From NCBI RefSeq assembly GCF_001874525.1, contig NZ_LKAQ01000005.1, forward strand, positions 1-64,000: a DNA stretch of 64,000 bases, given 5' to 3'. Positions 1-8,347 of the stretch are shown here, in pieces; position 1 is the stretch's first letter; each line of letters starts with the position of its first letter. Position numbers and translations under genes: made by a program. This stretch comes from Pseudodesulfovibrio hydrargyri (GTDB lineage: Bacteria > Desulfobacterota > Desulfovibrionia > Desulfovibrionales > Desulfovibrionaceae). The notes under the pieces were generated by a model. It saw only the letters and a list, made by a program, of their open reading frames with translations, ran no database searches and was not told the DNA's origin.

Positions 1-549
1 AGTGAGACTGCCGGCTTGCGTAGATAGGGAAGAGGATGGGCACTCTAGGCAGATCATGTCCAAGGCCTTACGTCCTTTGGTCTGGCGCACCGAGAACCAT
101 GCAGGTCCATTGCCCTTTCGTCCAGATCCTCCGGTTGCCATTAACGTAAAGACGGTGCGATCCGTTGCCTTTTTCCGTAAATTCAACAAACTAGTCATAA
201 ATCGAACCTATCGAGACATCAGGCGACGTTATCGAACTATCCGCCAAGAAGTATTGTCGGATGCTTTTCAGGGTGGATGCTCTCGGCTTAGCGCTACAAA
301 TAATACTATTGATACGGTGTGTTACGACGTTTCTTTGCAAAAGGTGGTCGCTTCCGTTCTTTTGGTTAGGTCTACGCCTTGCAACCGGTACCCGTATCCC
401 TGTCCACGATTTCTGCATGCGGTAAAGGTGGGACGCAACGGCAAACAAGGGCCGTGCTACGCTTATCCCTCTTGGCTCATGGGATCGCGGGAACAGCCAG
501 CTTCGAACGGGTAACGCTCCGGTTATCAAAAAAGAATAAGGTGTGACAT
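1..549. other. AT-richer region without a convincing gene
   Basis: This stretch is visibly richer in A and T than the rest of the window. A 170-codon frame runs open from the window edge to 514 on the + strand and a 112-codon frame lies on the - strand. Both translations are rich in Cys and Arg, show no recognisable domain, and look like chance frames. The last part (about 400-549) is probably the untranslated leader and promoter of the permease at 550. It contains short hairpin-prone segments such as ACGGC/GCCGT at 438-455, but I cannot assign it to a known riboswitch class. Confidence 0.4.
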
Positions 550-1887
550 ATGGATTTGGTTAAAAAACTGGGTCAGGATTCTCTTGAGGTTGTCGATCAC
601 GCGGAAAAGACGATGGGCTTTTTCACCACCTTTTCCATGTGGTTGTCCGCCAACCTCGTGGTGACGACCATCTACACGGGCATGTATCTCGTGCCGGATT
701 TACCGCTTGGCCAGGCCCTATGGATTATCTTGTCGGGCTCCATCGTGGGCGCGATCCCCCTCGCGCTGGTGGGGTCCATCGGCACCAGGACGGGATTGAC
801 CACCATGGCCATCGCCCGCAGCGTGTTCGGCACCCGTGGATCCATTCTTCCTTCCGTCATCAATATGGTCCTGCTCATCGGCTGGAGCTGGGTCCAGGCT
901 CTCATGGCCGGCATCAGCATGGATTACGCCATTCACAGTCTCACCGGCTACAGTAACGTGGCCCTGTTTACGATTATCTGTGAATGCATCGTCGTCTTCA
1001 TCACCCTTTCCGGGCACAAGGGCATCGAGATATTCGAGAAGTGCATCGCGGCGGCCATGCTCGCCCTTTCCTGCGTGGTCTTCTATAAACTTTTCGGCGA
1101 ATACGACTGGCATGAGCTGGCCAATCTCGAACCGACGCCCAAAAGCGGAACCACCGTGGCCATCGCCATCGACATGGTCATTGCCACGGCCATTTCCTGG
1201 ACGCCTATCTCGGCGGACTACAACCGTAACTGCAAATCCGTGCGGATATCCAACTGGGGCACCATCACCGGCTACGTGGTCGCCTCGCTCATAGCCATGG
1301 GCACCGGGGCCATCGTCTCCGGGTTGAGCATCATGAGCAATCTGGAGCAGACATTCGATCCGACCGTCCTGCTCTCCAAATTCGGTTTCGGGCTTTTCGC
1401 GGCCTTTGTCATTTTCTTTTCGGTCATGACCACCAATATCATGTGCGTCTACAGCGCCACCATGTCCTATATGAACGTCCGCCCCAAATCCACCTTCTGG
1501 AAGCCCGCGTTGGTCATCGGCGTCATTTCTGTTCTGGGCGCACTCTACAGCGGCATACTGGACAACTTCTCCGATTGGATTCTGACGATCGGCGGCATGT
1601 TCACCCCCATTTTCGCGATCATGCTGTCCGATTATTACTTCATCAAAAAACGCAGCCTGAACGTGCGGGCCCTGATGGAAAACGAACCCAACGAGTATTG
1701 GTACAGCAAAGGGTGCAATGTCCTTGCCCTGGGGGTGTACGTCGTCACGGCCCTGTTGTCCTTCTATTGGATCAAGATATCCCCGCTGTGGTGCGGCGCC
1801 ACGATTCCATCCTTTGTGGTGGCCTTCCTGCTCTACATCTTGGCCTGTAAATTGTTTCCCACTCTTGCCGGTACAAAGTGGGGCTGA
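550..1887 (+). CDS. NCS1-family cytosine/purine-type permease
   Basis: A 445-residue integral membrane protein that is hydrophobic almost throughout and has about twelve predicted membrane helices, the usual size for nucleobase:cation symporter-1 (NCS1) carriers. Residues 20-110, with the repeated glycine-rich helices around GSIGTRTGLTTMAIARSVFG, match the CodB/PucI-like part of the family. Such proteins import cytosine, purines, allantoin, hydantoins or thiamine precursors by ion symport; the substrate cannot be read from the sequence. The ATG at 550 follows an AT-rich leader ending in aataaggtgtgac. The gene is followed 104 bases downstream by a cyclase-family hydrolase and then a TetR regulator, which suggests an uptake-and-ring-opening unit for a cyclic nitrogen compound (inference). 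Confidence 0.85.
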   Translation: MDLVKKLGQDSLEVVDHAEKTMGFFTTFSMWLSANLVVTTIYTGMYLVPDLPLGQALWIILSGSIVGAIPLALVGSIGTRTGLTTMAIARSVFGTRGSILPSVINMVLLIGWSWVQALMAGISMDYAIHSLTGYSNVALFTIICECIVVFITLSGHKGIEIFEKCIAAAMLALSCVVFYKLFGEYDWHELANLEPTPKSGTTVAIAIDMVIATAISWTPISADYNRNCKSVRISNWGTITGYVVASLIAMGTGAIVSGLSIMSNLEQTFDPTVLLSKFGFGLFAAFVIFFSVMTTNIMCVYSATMSYMNVRPKSTFWKPALVIGVISVLGALYSGILDNFSDWILTIGGMFTPIFAIMLSDYYFIKKRSLNVRALMENEPNEYWYSKGCNVLALGVYVVTALLSFYWIKISPLWCGATIPSFVVAFLLYILACKLFPTLAGTKWG

Positions 1888-1991
1888 CGGCAGTACCTGG
1901 TTGCCTTCCCCCCACCGGGAGTGGGCGGGGGGAGGCGGCAACCCTTTTCGTTTCAAAACCGCTCAAGGGCACACGGCCTGAGGGAAGACAC

Positions 1992-2636
1992 ATGAACCTC
2001 ATAGAGTTGACCCATGTCGTCGTCGACGACATACAGATATACCCCGGAGATCCCAAGCCCGCGATCAAGCCGTTTTTGACCCATGATAAGGATTATTGCC
2101 ATGTCAACACGGTCAATCTCGGCTCGCACACGGGCACGCATATCGACGCCGCCTTTCATTTTTTCCCGGATGGCCGGAAGATCAACGATTATCCCCTGGA
2201 CCGCTTCGTCCGGCCGGGAGTGCTCGTCGACGCAACCGGGGCCGGGCCCGAGGCGCCAATCCCCGCATCGATTCTGGATCGAAGCGCCCCGGCCATCGAG
2301 CCGGGGGATTTCGTCATCTTCCGGACCGGCTGGTCCCGGTATTTCGGCCAGGACATGTATCTGCGCCACCCGAGCATCTCGCCCGAGCTGTCGCAGAGGA
2401 TGGTGGATCTCGGGGTCAGCCTGGTGGGCTTGGACGCCCTGAGCGTGGACCCCTCGGCCAAAGGGACCTTTGAAGCCCATATGATCCTGTTGGGCAACGA
2501 CGTGCTTATCGTCGAGAATCTCCGCAACCTGGAAAGCGTTACCCGGCAACGCGGGATTTATTCGTTTCTTCCGTTGAGATTGGACGCCTCGGACGGGTCG
2601 CCCATCCGGGCCGTGTTTCAGGCGGACTGCGCATAG
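1992..2636 (+). CDS. Cyclase-family (kynurenine formamidase-like) metal-dependent hydrolase
   Basis: A 214-residue protein of the cyclase/KynB family. The metal-binding signature HTGTHIDAAFHF lies at about residues 44-55, with the family's N-terminal LIELTH and a second acidic cluster (VGLDALSVDP). Members hydrolyse N-formylkynurenine, isatin or other cyclic or formyl amides using Mn or Zn. The ATG at 1992 is chosen because a gggaag ribosome-binding site sits a few bases upstream; the frame stays open to 1878 but would overlap the permease. Position between an NCS1 permease and a TetR regulator suggests it acts on the transported compound. The true substrate is unknown. Confidence 0.8.
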   Translation: MNLIELTHVVVDDIQIYPGDPKPAIKPFLTHDKDYCHVNTVNLGSHTGTHIDAAFHFFPDGRKINDYPLDRFVRPGVLVDATGAGPEAPIPASILDRSAPAIEPGDFVIFRTGWSRYFGQDMYLRHPSISPELSQRMVDLGVSLVGLDALSVDPSAKGTFEAHMILLGNDVLIVENLRNLESVTRQRGIYSFLPLRLDASDGSPIRAVFQADCA

Positions 2637-2843
2637 TGGATCGTGCGCCTTCGGGACGCGCCGGACCAAAGAGGGCGGTGCGTACCGGATGGGCAGCCGC
2701 GCGCCCCCGCAGACGGGGCGGGAGCAGTCACTCACCCCTCATGGGGGCTTTCAGAGGCGAGAATATGGAAATATCCTTGCGGGCTCCGTATCGGTCTGAG
2801 ATACTGGATCGAAGCCGGATTAATGAACGTCGAAGGAGGGGTT

Positions 2844-3479
2844 ATGGCGACTTTGAAGGCTGTTCCCAAGGTCATCCCCATCCGGAACAAGGAAATCACC
2901 AAGGAAAAGCTGGTCCGGGCCGTGGGCAAGGTGCTTGCCGAAGTCGGGTTTCAGCGGTTGGGCGTCAATATGATCGCCCGTGAGGCCGGTGTGGATAAGA
3001 AGTTGATCTACCGGTATTACCACGGGTTGGAAGGGCTGGTGGCCGAGTACGGCCGAACCGTCGAGTTTTGGCCCACGGCCGAGGAGCTGCTCGGCGAGGA
3101 CGTGGAGAGCGTTCGGAAGATGGCCCCGTCCGAGCTCATGTCCCAGTTTTTCAGGCGGTACCTGCGCGCCATTCGGCGCAGGCCGCAGACCTTGGAGATC
3201 CTGGCCTGGGAGGGGGTGGTTCGCAACGACCTGACCCGGGCTCTGGAAGAGGTCCGGGTAAAGACCGCTCTGGAATTCTTCGAGTTGATGCAATCCGACC
3301 CGCCCGAAGAGGTGGACCTGACCGCCCTGGTCATGATCCTTGCGGCGTCGGTCAACTTCCTGGCCGTCCGCTCGCGAATGCACCGCAGCCTGGGCGGGGT
3401 GGACCTGCAGTCCGAGGCCGGGTGGAAACGCATCGAGGACACTCTGGATCTGATGCTTACGCGAACGCTCAAGCAATGA
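2844..3479 (+). CDS. TetR/AcrR-family transcriptional regulator
   Basis: 211 residues. Residues 17-62 form a TetR-type helix-turn-helix: a helix ending in AVGKVLAEVGFQRLGVNMIAREAG, then VDKKLIYRYYHG, the typical recognition-helix tail. The remainder is an all-helical ligand-binding and dimerisation domain without a recognisable sub-family. The ATG at 2844 is preceded by a strong cgaaggagggg site; an in-frame ATG at 2823 lacks one. It probably controls the permease and cyclase genes just upstream, but no clear operator was found. Confidence 0.85.
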   Translation: MATLKAVPKVIPIRNKEITKEKLVRAVGKVLAEVGFQRLGVNMIAREAGVDKKLIYRYYHGLEGLVAEYGRTVEFWPTAEELLGEDVESVRKMAPSELMSQFFRRYLRAIRRRPQTLEILAWEGVVRNDLTRALEEVRVKTALEFFELMQSDPPEEVDLTALVMILAASVNFLAVRSRMHRSLGGVDLQSEAGWKRIEDTLDLMLTRTLKQ

Positions 3480-3512
3480 AAAAGGGCTCGGGATCGTTTC
3501 CCGGGCCTTTTT
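3480..3512 (+). terminator. Rho-independent terminator after the TetR gene
   Basis: GC-rich hairpin (aaagggctcggga / tcccgggccttttt, one imperfect position) followed by a run of T, starting right at the stop codon. Confidence 0.85.
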
Positions 3513-3782
3513 GCTTTTGGGGTTAGGCCTTCTTGCCGCATTTTCCTGAATATGTATGCGAAAACCATCTTAACTACTTGTTCCCACAAAGAATTGTCAG
3601 CGATCAAGGCCGGACGTAAGGCGGTATGCGGGCATTGTTCGCCATCGTCCGTACCGGGAGTATTGGAGGAATTGGCAAAAAATGCGGAGAATCGATCATG
3701 TCTCGAGGACTCTCCCCGTGTATATTCCTGACCGTGACGGTTCTGATTTACAGGCAACATTGCTGACAGAAAGGAGCAGATC

Positions 3783-4772
3783 GTGAACAATATTTCCAGA
3801 CGCAAATTCATGAAGTCCGGGGCCATCGCCCTGGCGACGATCGCCATGACCGGTCATGGCGTGTTTTCCAATGCGGAGGAGGGCGCGCCCGTCTATCTGA
3901 CCAAGGATATCAGTTCCCAAGGGCTGACCAAGGTCTACGACCAGCTCATGCAGGGCGGCAAGCTGCCCGGCAAGGTGGCGGTCAAGCTGCATTCCGGCGA
4001 GCCCGGTGGCCACAACTATCCGAATCCGACCCTGATCAGGGATCTGGTGCAGTCCGTGAACGGCACCATCGTGGAATGCAATACCGCCTACCAGGGGAAA
4101 CGATTCGACACTGCCGGCCACATGAAGGCCCTCGAGGATCACGGGTTCACCGGCATCGCCCCGGTGGACATCATGGACGAGAACGGCTCCATGACCCTGC
4201 CGTTTCCCAAGGGCCGCCATATCAAGGAAAACTACGTGGGCGCTCATTTTGCCAATTACGATTCTTTTCTGATTCTGTCCCACTTCAAGGGGCATGCCAT
4301 GGGCGGATTCGGCGGCGCACTCAAGAACATGTCCATCGGCATCGCCTCGGCGGAAGGAAAGATGTGGATACACACTGCGGGCGCTACCCGGAGTACCGCC
4401 AGCTTCACCCCGGCCGTCAAGACGGATCAGGACATGTTTCTGGAGTCCATGGCCGAAGCGGCCGGGTCCGTCATCAACAAGCTCGGCACGAACAGGATCG
4501 TGTACGTCAGCCTGATGAACAACCTGTCCGTCGACTGCGACTGCGTCAGCAATCCGACCCCGCCGGAGCTGGACGACATCGGCATCCTGGCTTCCATGGA
4601 CCCGGTCGCCCTGGACCGGGCCTGCGTGGACCTGATCTACGCCGCCGATAAGGAGAAAAGCGCTTCCCTGCGCCATCGTATGGAGTCGAAGCACGCCACG
4701 CATGTCCTGGACCACGCCGAAGCCCTTGGCGTAGGCCGCCAGAAGTACACCCTGGTGGGCATCGACGCATAA
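3783..4772 (+). CDS. Tat-exported DUF362-domain protein
   Basis: 329 residues. The N-terminus SRRKFMKSGAIALATIAMTG is a twin-arginine signal peptide, so the folded protein is probably exported to the periplasm. The rest matches DUF362, including the LSHFKGHAMGGFGGALKNMSIG segment and the Cys pair in VDCDC near residue 250. Many DUF362 proteins carry a ferredoxin-type 4Fe-4S module; none is present here. The function of the family is unknown. The start is GTG at 3783, with aaaggagcag just upstream; the gene is monocistronic, ending in a strong hairpin. The nickel-pincer cofactor genes follow after a 500-base gap, so a functional link is only suggestive. Confidence 0.8.
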   Translation: MNNISRRKFMKSGAIALATIAMTGHGVFSNAEEGAPVYLTKDISSQGLTKVYDQLMQGGKLPGKVAVKLHSGEPGGHNYPNPTLIRDLVQSVNGTIVECNTAYQGKRFDTAGHMKALEDHGFTGIAPVDIMDENGSMTLPFPKGRHIKENYVGAHFANYDSFLILSHFKGHAMGGFGGALKNMSIGIASAEGKMWIHTAGATRSTASFTPAVKTDQDMFLESMAEAAGSVINKLGTNRIVYVSLMNNLSVDCDCVSNPTPPELDDIGILASMDPVALDRACVDLIYAADKEKSASLRHRMESKHATHVLDHAEALGVGRQKYTLVGIDA

Positions 4773-4787
4773 ACCCGCCTTCCCCGG

Positions 4788-4828
4788 AGCGGCCGCTCTC
4801 CCGTCTGCGAGGCGGGAGGGCGGCCGCT
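4788..4828 (+). terminator. Long hairpin terminator after the DUF362 gene
   Basis: 19-base arms (4788-4806 and 4810-4828) pair at 17 positions around a 3-base loop and are followed by attcattttct. The stem is very strong and the T tract only moderate. Confidence 0.75.
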
Positions 4829-5276
4829 ATTCATTTTCTCTCCCCTCACCTGTCTCCAGGTGTTTACCATGTCGTCGGATTGGGCAATAATTAACCATGA
4901 ACGGGCATGCGACTTCGTGCGCCCGCAGTTATAGTCTGTGACATCGATTGCCTTGGGATGAAGCTTCGCATAGCAATGGGAGAACGGCGTGCGATTGTGA
5001 GAACCGTGTCGGACGACATCGTGCCCTCTCATCCCCTCGGCCCGCAGGAATCGGTTTGTCCACTGTTCAAGGTGAGATAGGCGAGGATCGGGCAATAGTT
5101 CGGATGAAGTCGTCAAAGGCGGCGCCCGGTGGATCGTTTGACTTTACCGGACGAGCAGGGTCTTGAGGAGCGGAAGGCCGATCAAGGCGCATCCGCGCGC
5201 TGAAAGCCGACGGCGGGCCATTCAACCAATATTCATGCGATCGGGGAACGGCTGTCCCCTGTCAGGAAACAAAAAG
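4829..5276. other. Intergenic region upstream of larC
   Basis: About 450 bases with no supportable gene; short frames on both strands (for example 4948-5166 +) show no family resemblance or good start site. It should hold the promoter and any nickel- or lactate-responsive control of larCEB, but I found no NikR-type palindrome or recognisable riboswitch. Confidence 0.4.
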
Positions 5277-6599
5277 ATGAAAATACTCTATTATGACTGC
5301 TTTGCCGGGATCAGCGGGGACATGAACCTGGCCGCCATGATCGATCTCGGCGTGGAGCCGGAATACCTGCGCGTCGAATTGGATAAACTCGGTCTGGGCG
5401 AGGAATTCGGGGTGGACGTCACCCCGGATGCCCGCAACGGCATCCATGGCACGCGCGTGGACGTCCGCCTGGCCGTTGAAGCCCACGATCACGGCCATGA
5501 CCATGATCACCACCATGCGCCCCACGCCGCTCATGGTCACGGCCACACACACGATCATGCGCACCACCACGACGGCCATGAAGGCCATGTTCATGCTCAC
5601 GAGGATGGGGACGTCACGCGGCATGCTCACCGTCCGCACCGCAACTTCTCGGACATCCGCAAGATCATCATGGAAAGCGGGCTTTCGGACGAGGTCAAGG
5701 AGACCAGCCTGGGCATCTTCCGCCGTGTGGCCGAGGCCGAGTCCAGGGTGCATGGCAAGCCTGTGGACGAGGTCCATTTCCACGAAGTAGGGGCAACCGA
5801 TTCCATCGTGGATATTGTCGGCGCGGCCATCTGCTACCACCGGCTCGGCGTGGATGCGGTCTGGGTTTCGCCGGTGGAACTGGGGAGCGGTTTTGTCCGG
5901 TGTGCCCACGGCGTCATTCCGGTGCCCGCTCCGGCCACGGTGGAGATCCTCCACGGCATCCCGACCGTCAGCGGCGGCACGGACATGGAGTCGACCACGC
6001 CCACGGGCGCGGCCATCGTCGCCGAACTGGCCGATGAATTCACCTCTGCCCCGGCCATGACGGTCGTCAAAACCGGTTACGGCGTGGGCCACCGGGAGTC
6101 ACTGCTGCGGCCCAACCTGCTGCGCGTCCATCTGGCCGAGGTGGCCCGGTCCTCCCTTTCGCGAACCAGCCGGGCGCGGCTGCTGCAGTGCAACATCGAC
6201 GACATGACCGGGGAGATGCTCGGCCACGCCATGGACCTGCTCCTGGAGCAGGGCGCCATGGACGTTCATTTCACGCCCATCATCATGAAGAAAAACCGTC
6301 CGGCGACCACGCTCTCCCTGCTCTGCGCCGAGGCGGACGAAGCGCGTTTCAAGGACCTTCTCTTTCGGCACACCACGACCCTCGGAGTGAAAAGCCTTGC
6401 CTTGGAGAAGACGGAGCTGGAGCGGCGGTTTGATATCCTCGATACTCCGCTCGGGCCGGTGACCATGAAGCGGGCGCTGATCGACGGCGAGGTTCTGCGC
6501 TCCAAGCCGGAATACGAGGAGTGCCGGGAGATGGCCCGCCGGAACGGCATCCCCCTGGCCGAGGTCTACGCCCTCATCGCCGGACTGGAAAAGGAGTAG
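5277..6599 (+). CDS. larC: LarC, nickel insertion protein of the nickel-pincer cofactor pathway
   Basis: 440 residues in one uninterrupted frame. LarC inserts nickel into pyridinium-3,5-bisthiocarboxylic acid mononucleotide to finish the cofactor of lactate racemase-type enzymes, in a CTP-dependent reaction. The N-terminal MKILYYDCFAGISGDM and the FHEVGATDSIVDIVG block are family hallmarks. Residues 70-121 are a histidine tract with 23 His in 52 residues, likely a nickel reservoir. In lactobacilli the protein is made from two frames by frameshifting; here no frameshift is needed. The ATG at 5277 follows caggaaac. The stop is 4 bases before larE, and larB follows, so the three form an operon. 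Confidence 0.93.
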   Translation: MKILYYDCFAGISGDMNLAAMIDLGVEPEYLRVELDKLGLGEEFGVDVTPDARNGIHGTRVDVRLAVEAHDHGHDHDHHHAPHAAHGHGHTHDHAHHHDGHEGHVHAHEDGDVTRHAHRPHRNFSDIRKIIMESGLSDEVKETSLGIFRRVAEAESRVHGKPVDEVHFHEVGATDSIVDIVGAAICYHRLGVDAVWVSPVELGSGFVRCAHGVIPVPAPATVEILHGIPTVSGGTDMESTTPTGAAIVAELADEFTSAPAMTVVKTGYGVGHRESLLRPNLLRVHLAEVARSSLSRTSRARLLQCNIDDMTGEMLGHAMDLLLEQGAMDVHFTPIIMKKNRPATTLSLLCAEADEARFKDLLFRHTTTLGVKSLALEKTELERRFDILDTPLGPVTMKRALIDGEVLRSKPEYEECREMARRNGIPLAEVYALIAGLEKE

Positions 6600-6603
6600 A
6601 GCC

Positions 6604-7431
6604 ATGACCCTCACCCAACAACAGAAAAAGCGATATGCCGCGCTGCTGGCCGAAATCCACGGCATGGAGCGCGTATTGGCGGCCTTTTCCGGCGGCGTGG
6701 ACAGCACGTTGCTGCTCCATGCGGCTCAGCGCGCAGTGGGCGAGGGCGTCCTGGCGGTGACGTTCGCCACGCCGTATTCCCCCAAGGAGGAGACGGCCTG
6801 CGCCGTGGAATTCGCCAAGGCCCTTGGCGTCCGACACATGCTCGTCGAACTGCCCATCCCCGAAGACATCCGCAACAATCCGCCGGAGCGGTGTTATCTG
6901 TGTAAACGCACGCTGTTCGGCGAACTTGTCCGCATAGCCGAGGAAGAGGGCATCCGGTACATCCTCGACGGCAGCAACCTCGACGACCTGGGCGACCATC
7001 GTCCAGGGCGCAAGGCGGTCAAGGAACTCGGCGTGCGCAGCCCGTTGCTCGACGCCGGGTTGACCAAGCAAGACATCCGCGACCTCTCCCGGGAGTACGG
7101 CCTGCCCACTTGGGATAAACCCGCCGGGGCCTGCCTGCTCACGCGGCTGCCTCACGGCAGCGCCGTGGAGGAGGCGGAACTGGAGCGCATCGACAAGGGA
7201 GAGACTTTTTTGAAAGACCTCGGTTTTGCCGCGGTCAGGTTGCGCAGCCACGGTGAAGTGGCCCGGATCGAACTGCCGTCCGAAGACATAGCGGCCTGTC
7301 TGGAGTCCGGCGTCAGGAAACGGATTGACGACCATCTGAAGGAACTGGGCTACCGTTACGTATCCGTGGACCTGGCGGGCTACCGTATGGGCAGCCTCAA
7401 TGAGCCGGAAGCGGCCGGCCGCAAGGAGTAA
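6604..7431 (+). CDS. larE: LarE, ATP-dependent sulfur transferase for the nickel-pincer cofactor
   Basis: 275 residues. The PP-loop SGGVDS at about 29-34 binds ATP to adenylate the two carboxylates of the pyridinium intermediate. Cys177 in PAGACLLTR occupies the place of the cysteine that Lactobacillus LarE sacrifices as sulfur donor. In addition a CYLC pair is present at 97 and 100. LarE proteins with three such cysteines are reported to hold a 4Fe-4S cluster and to supply sulfur without destroying themselves, so this version may be catalytic (inference from motif only). The gene sits between larC and larB with 4-base gaps. Confidence 0.93.
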   Translation: MTLTQQQKKRYAALLAEIHGMERVLAAFSGGVDSTLLLHAAQRAVGEGVLAVTFATPYSPKEETACAVEFAKALGVRHMLVELPIPEDIRNNPPERCYLCKRTLFGELVRIAEEEGIRYILDGSNLDDLGDHRPGRKAVKELGVRSPLLDAGLTKQDIRDLSREYGLPTWDKPAGACLLTRLPHGSAVEEAELERIDKGETFLKDLGFAAVRLRSHGEVARIELPSEDIAACLESGVRKRIDDHLKELGYRYVSVDLAGYRMGSLNEPEAAGRKE

Positions 7432-7435
7432 TGAT

Positions 7436-8179
7436 ATGACCAATGACGCTTTGACCGAACTGCTGTCCGAAATCCGCGACGGCAGCGTCTCGGTCGAGAA
7501 CGGGATCGAGCGGTTGCGCGACCTCCCGTACATGGATCTCGGACACACTAAATTCGACCTGCACCGCGCCCTTCGCAACGGCTTTCCCGAGGTGGTCTAC
7601 GGCGAGGGCAAGACTCCGGAGCAGGTGGGCGAGATATTCACGCGCATGGGCGGCCACGCCAACATCCTGGCCACCCGCGTATCGCGGGAGATGGCCGATC
7701 ACGTGCTGTCCGTCTGCCCGGACGCGGAGTACAATGCCATGGGCCGAGCCCTGACCCTGGCCCGGAAGCCCATCGCCTATCGGGAGGGGGAGATCGCCAT
7801 CGTCACGGCCGGGACCTCGGACCTGGGCGTGGCCGAGGAGGCCCGCGTCACCTGCGAGATGCTCGGCAGCCACGCCCGGGTCACCTCGGACGTGGGGGTG
7901 GCGGGCATCCACCGCCTGCTGGACCGGCTCGACGACATCCGCAAGGCGCGGGTCATCATCGTCATAGCAGGCATGGAAGGGGCCTTGTCCAGCGTCATCG
8001 GCGGCCTCGTCTCCCAACCCATCATAGCCGTCCCCACCTCGGTCGGCTACGGCGCGTCCTTCTCCGGGCTGTCGGCGTTGCTCGGAATGCTAACCTCCTG
8101 CGCCAGCGGCGTGACCGTGGTCAACATCGACAACGGTTTCGGCGCGGCCTGCGCCGCCTGCAAGATCAATAACCTTTGA
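7436..8179 (+). CDS. larB: LarB, pyridinium-3,5-biscarboxylic acid mononucleotide synthase
   Basis: 247 residues with the PurE-like fold of LarB, which carboxylates nicotinic acid adenine dinucleotide and splits off AMP as the first step in the nickel-pincer cofactor. Diagnostic segments are LDLGHTKFDLHRALR near the N-terminus (here MDLGHTKFDLHRALRNGFPE), the AGTSDLGVAEEA loop, and AGMEGALSSVIGGLV. The ATG at 7436 has gcaaggag close upstream. Last gene of larCEB. No larA (the enzyme that uses the cofactor) lies in this window, so the client enzyme must be elsewhere. Confidence 0.93.
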   Translation: MTNDALTELLSEIRDGSVSVENGIERLRDLPYMDLGHTKFDLHRALRNGFPEVVYGEGKTPEQVGEIFTRMGGHANILATRVSREMADHVLSVCPDAEYNAMGRALTLARKPIAYREGEIAIVTAGTSDLGVAEEARVTCEMLGSHARVTSDVGVAGIHRLLDRLDDIRKARVIIVIAGMEGALSSVIGGLVSQPIIAVPTSVGYGASFSGLSALLGMLTSCASGVTVVNIDNGFGAACAACKINNL

Positions 8180-8283
8180 CATGGGATAATATCGCCGCAT
8201 TGATGCGGGAGAGACGGTCTCCGTATGTCCGCCGTCCCGAGAGCCGACACATGAATCCGACAAGCCATGCGCGCATGCCGCAT

Positions 8284-8326
8284 AATGAAAGGGGAGCGAC
8301 GGTGTACACCGCCGCTCCCCTTCATT
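8284..8326. terminator. Bidirectional terminator between larB and the MucR-type gene
   Basis: Near-perfect inverted repeat (aatgaaaggggagcgacggtg and caccgccgctccccttcatt, two-base loop) lying between two convergent genes, so it can end transcription from both sides. Confidence 0.8.
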
Positions 8327-8347
8327 GATTCGGGATCGAGTCGAACC

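Noticed and set aside
421..460. Sequence gtgggacgcaa plus ggcaaac resembling pieces of the c-di-GMP-I (GEMM) riboswitch
   Set aside because: The pieces are in the wrong order and the conserved hairpins around them cannot be drawn; likely coincidence.
2..514. 170-codon open frame on the + strand
   Set aside because: No domain, many Cys and Arg, no ribosome-binding site inside the window, and a competing frame on the other strand.
718..1956. Long antisense open frames opposite the permease and many other genes
   Set aside because: Such frames are a by-product of high-GC codon usage; their translations are low-complexity Gly/His/Asp/Arg-rich strings.
3660..3690. ttggcaaaaaatgcgg as a sigma-54 promoter for the DUF362 gene
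   Set aside because: The distance between the GG and GC elements is two bases too short for sigma-54.
4637..5116. 159-codon - strand frame upstream of larC as an insertion-sequence remnant
   Set aside because: No transposase or integrase motif could be recognised and it overlaps the end of the DUF362 gene.
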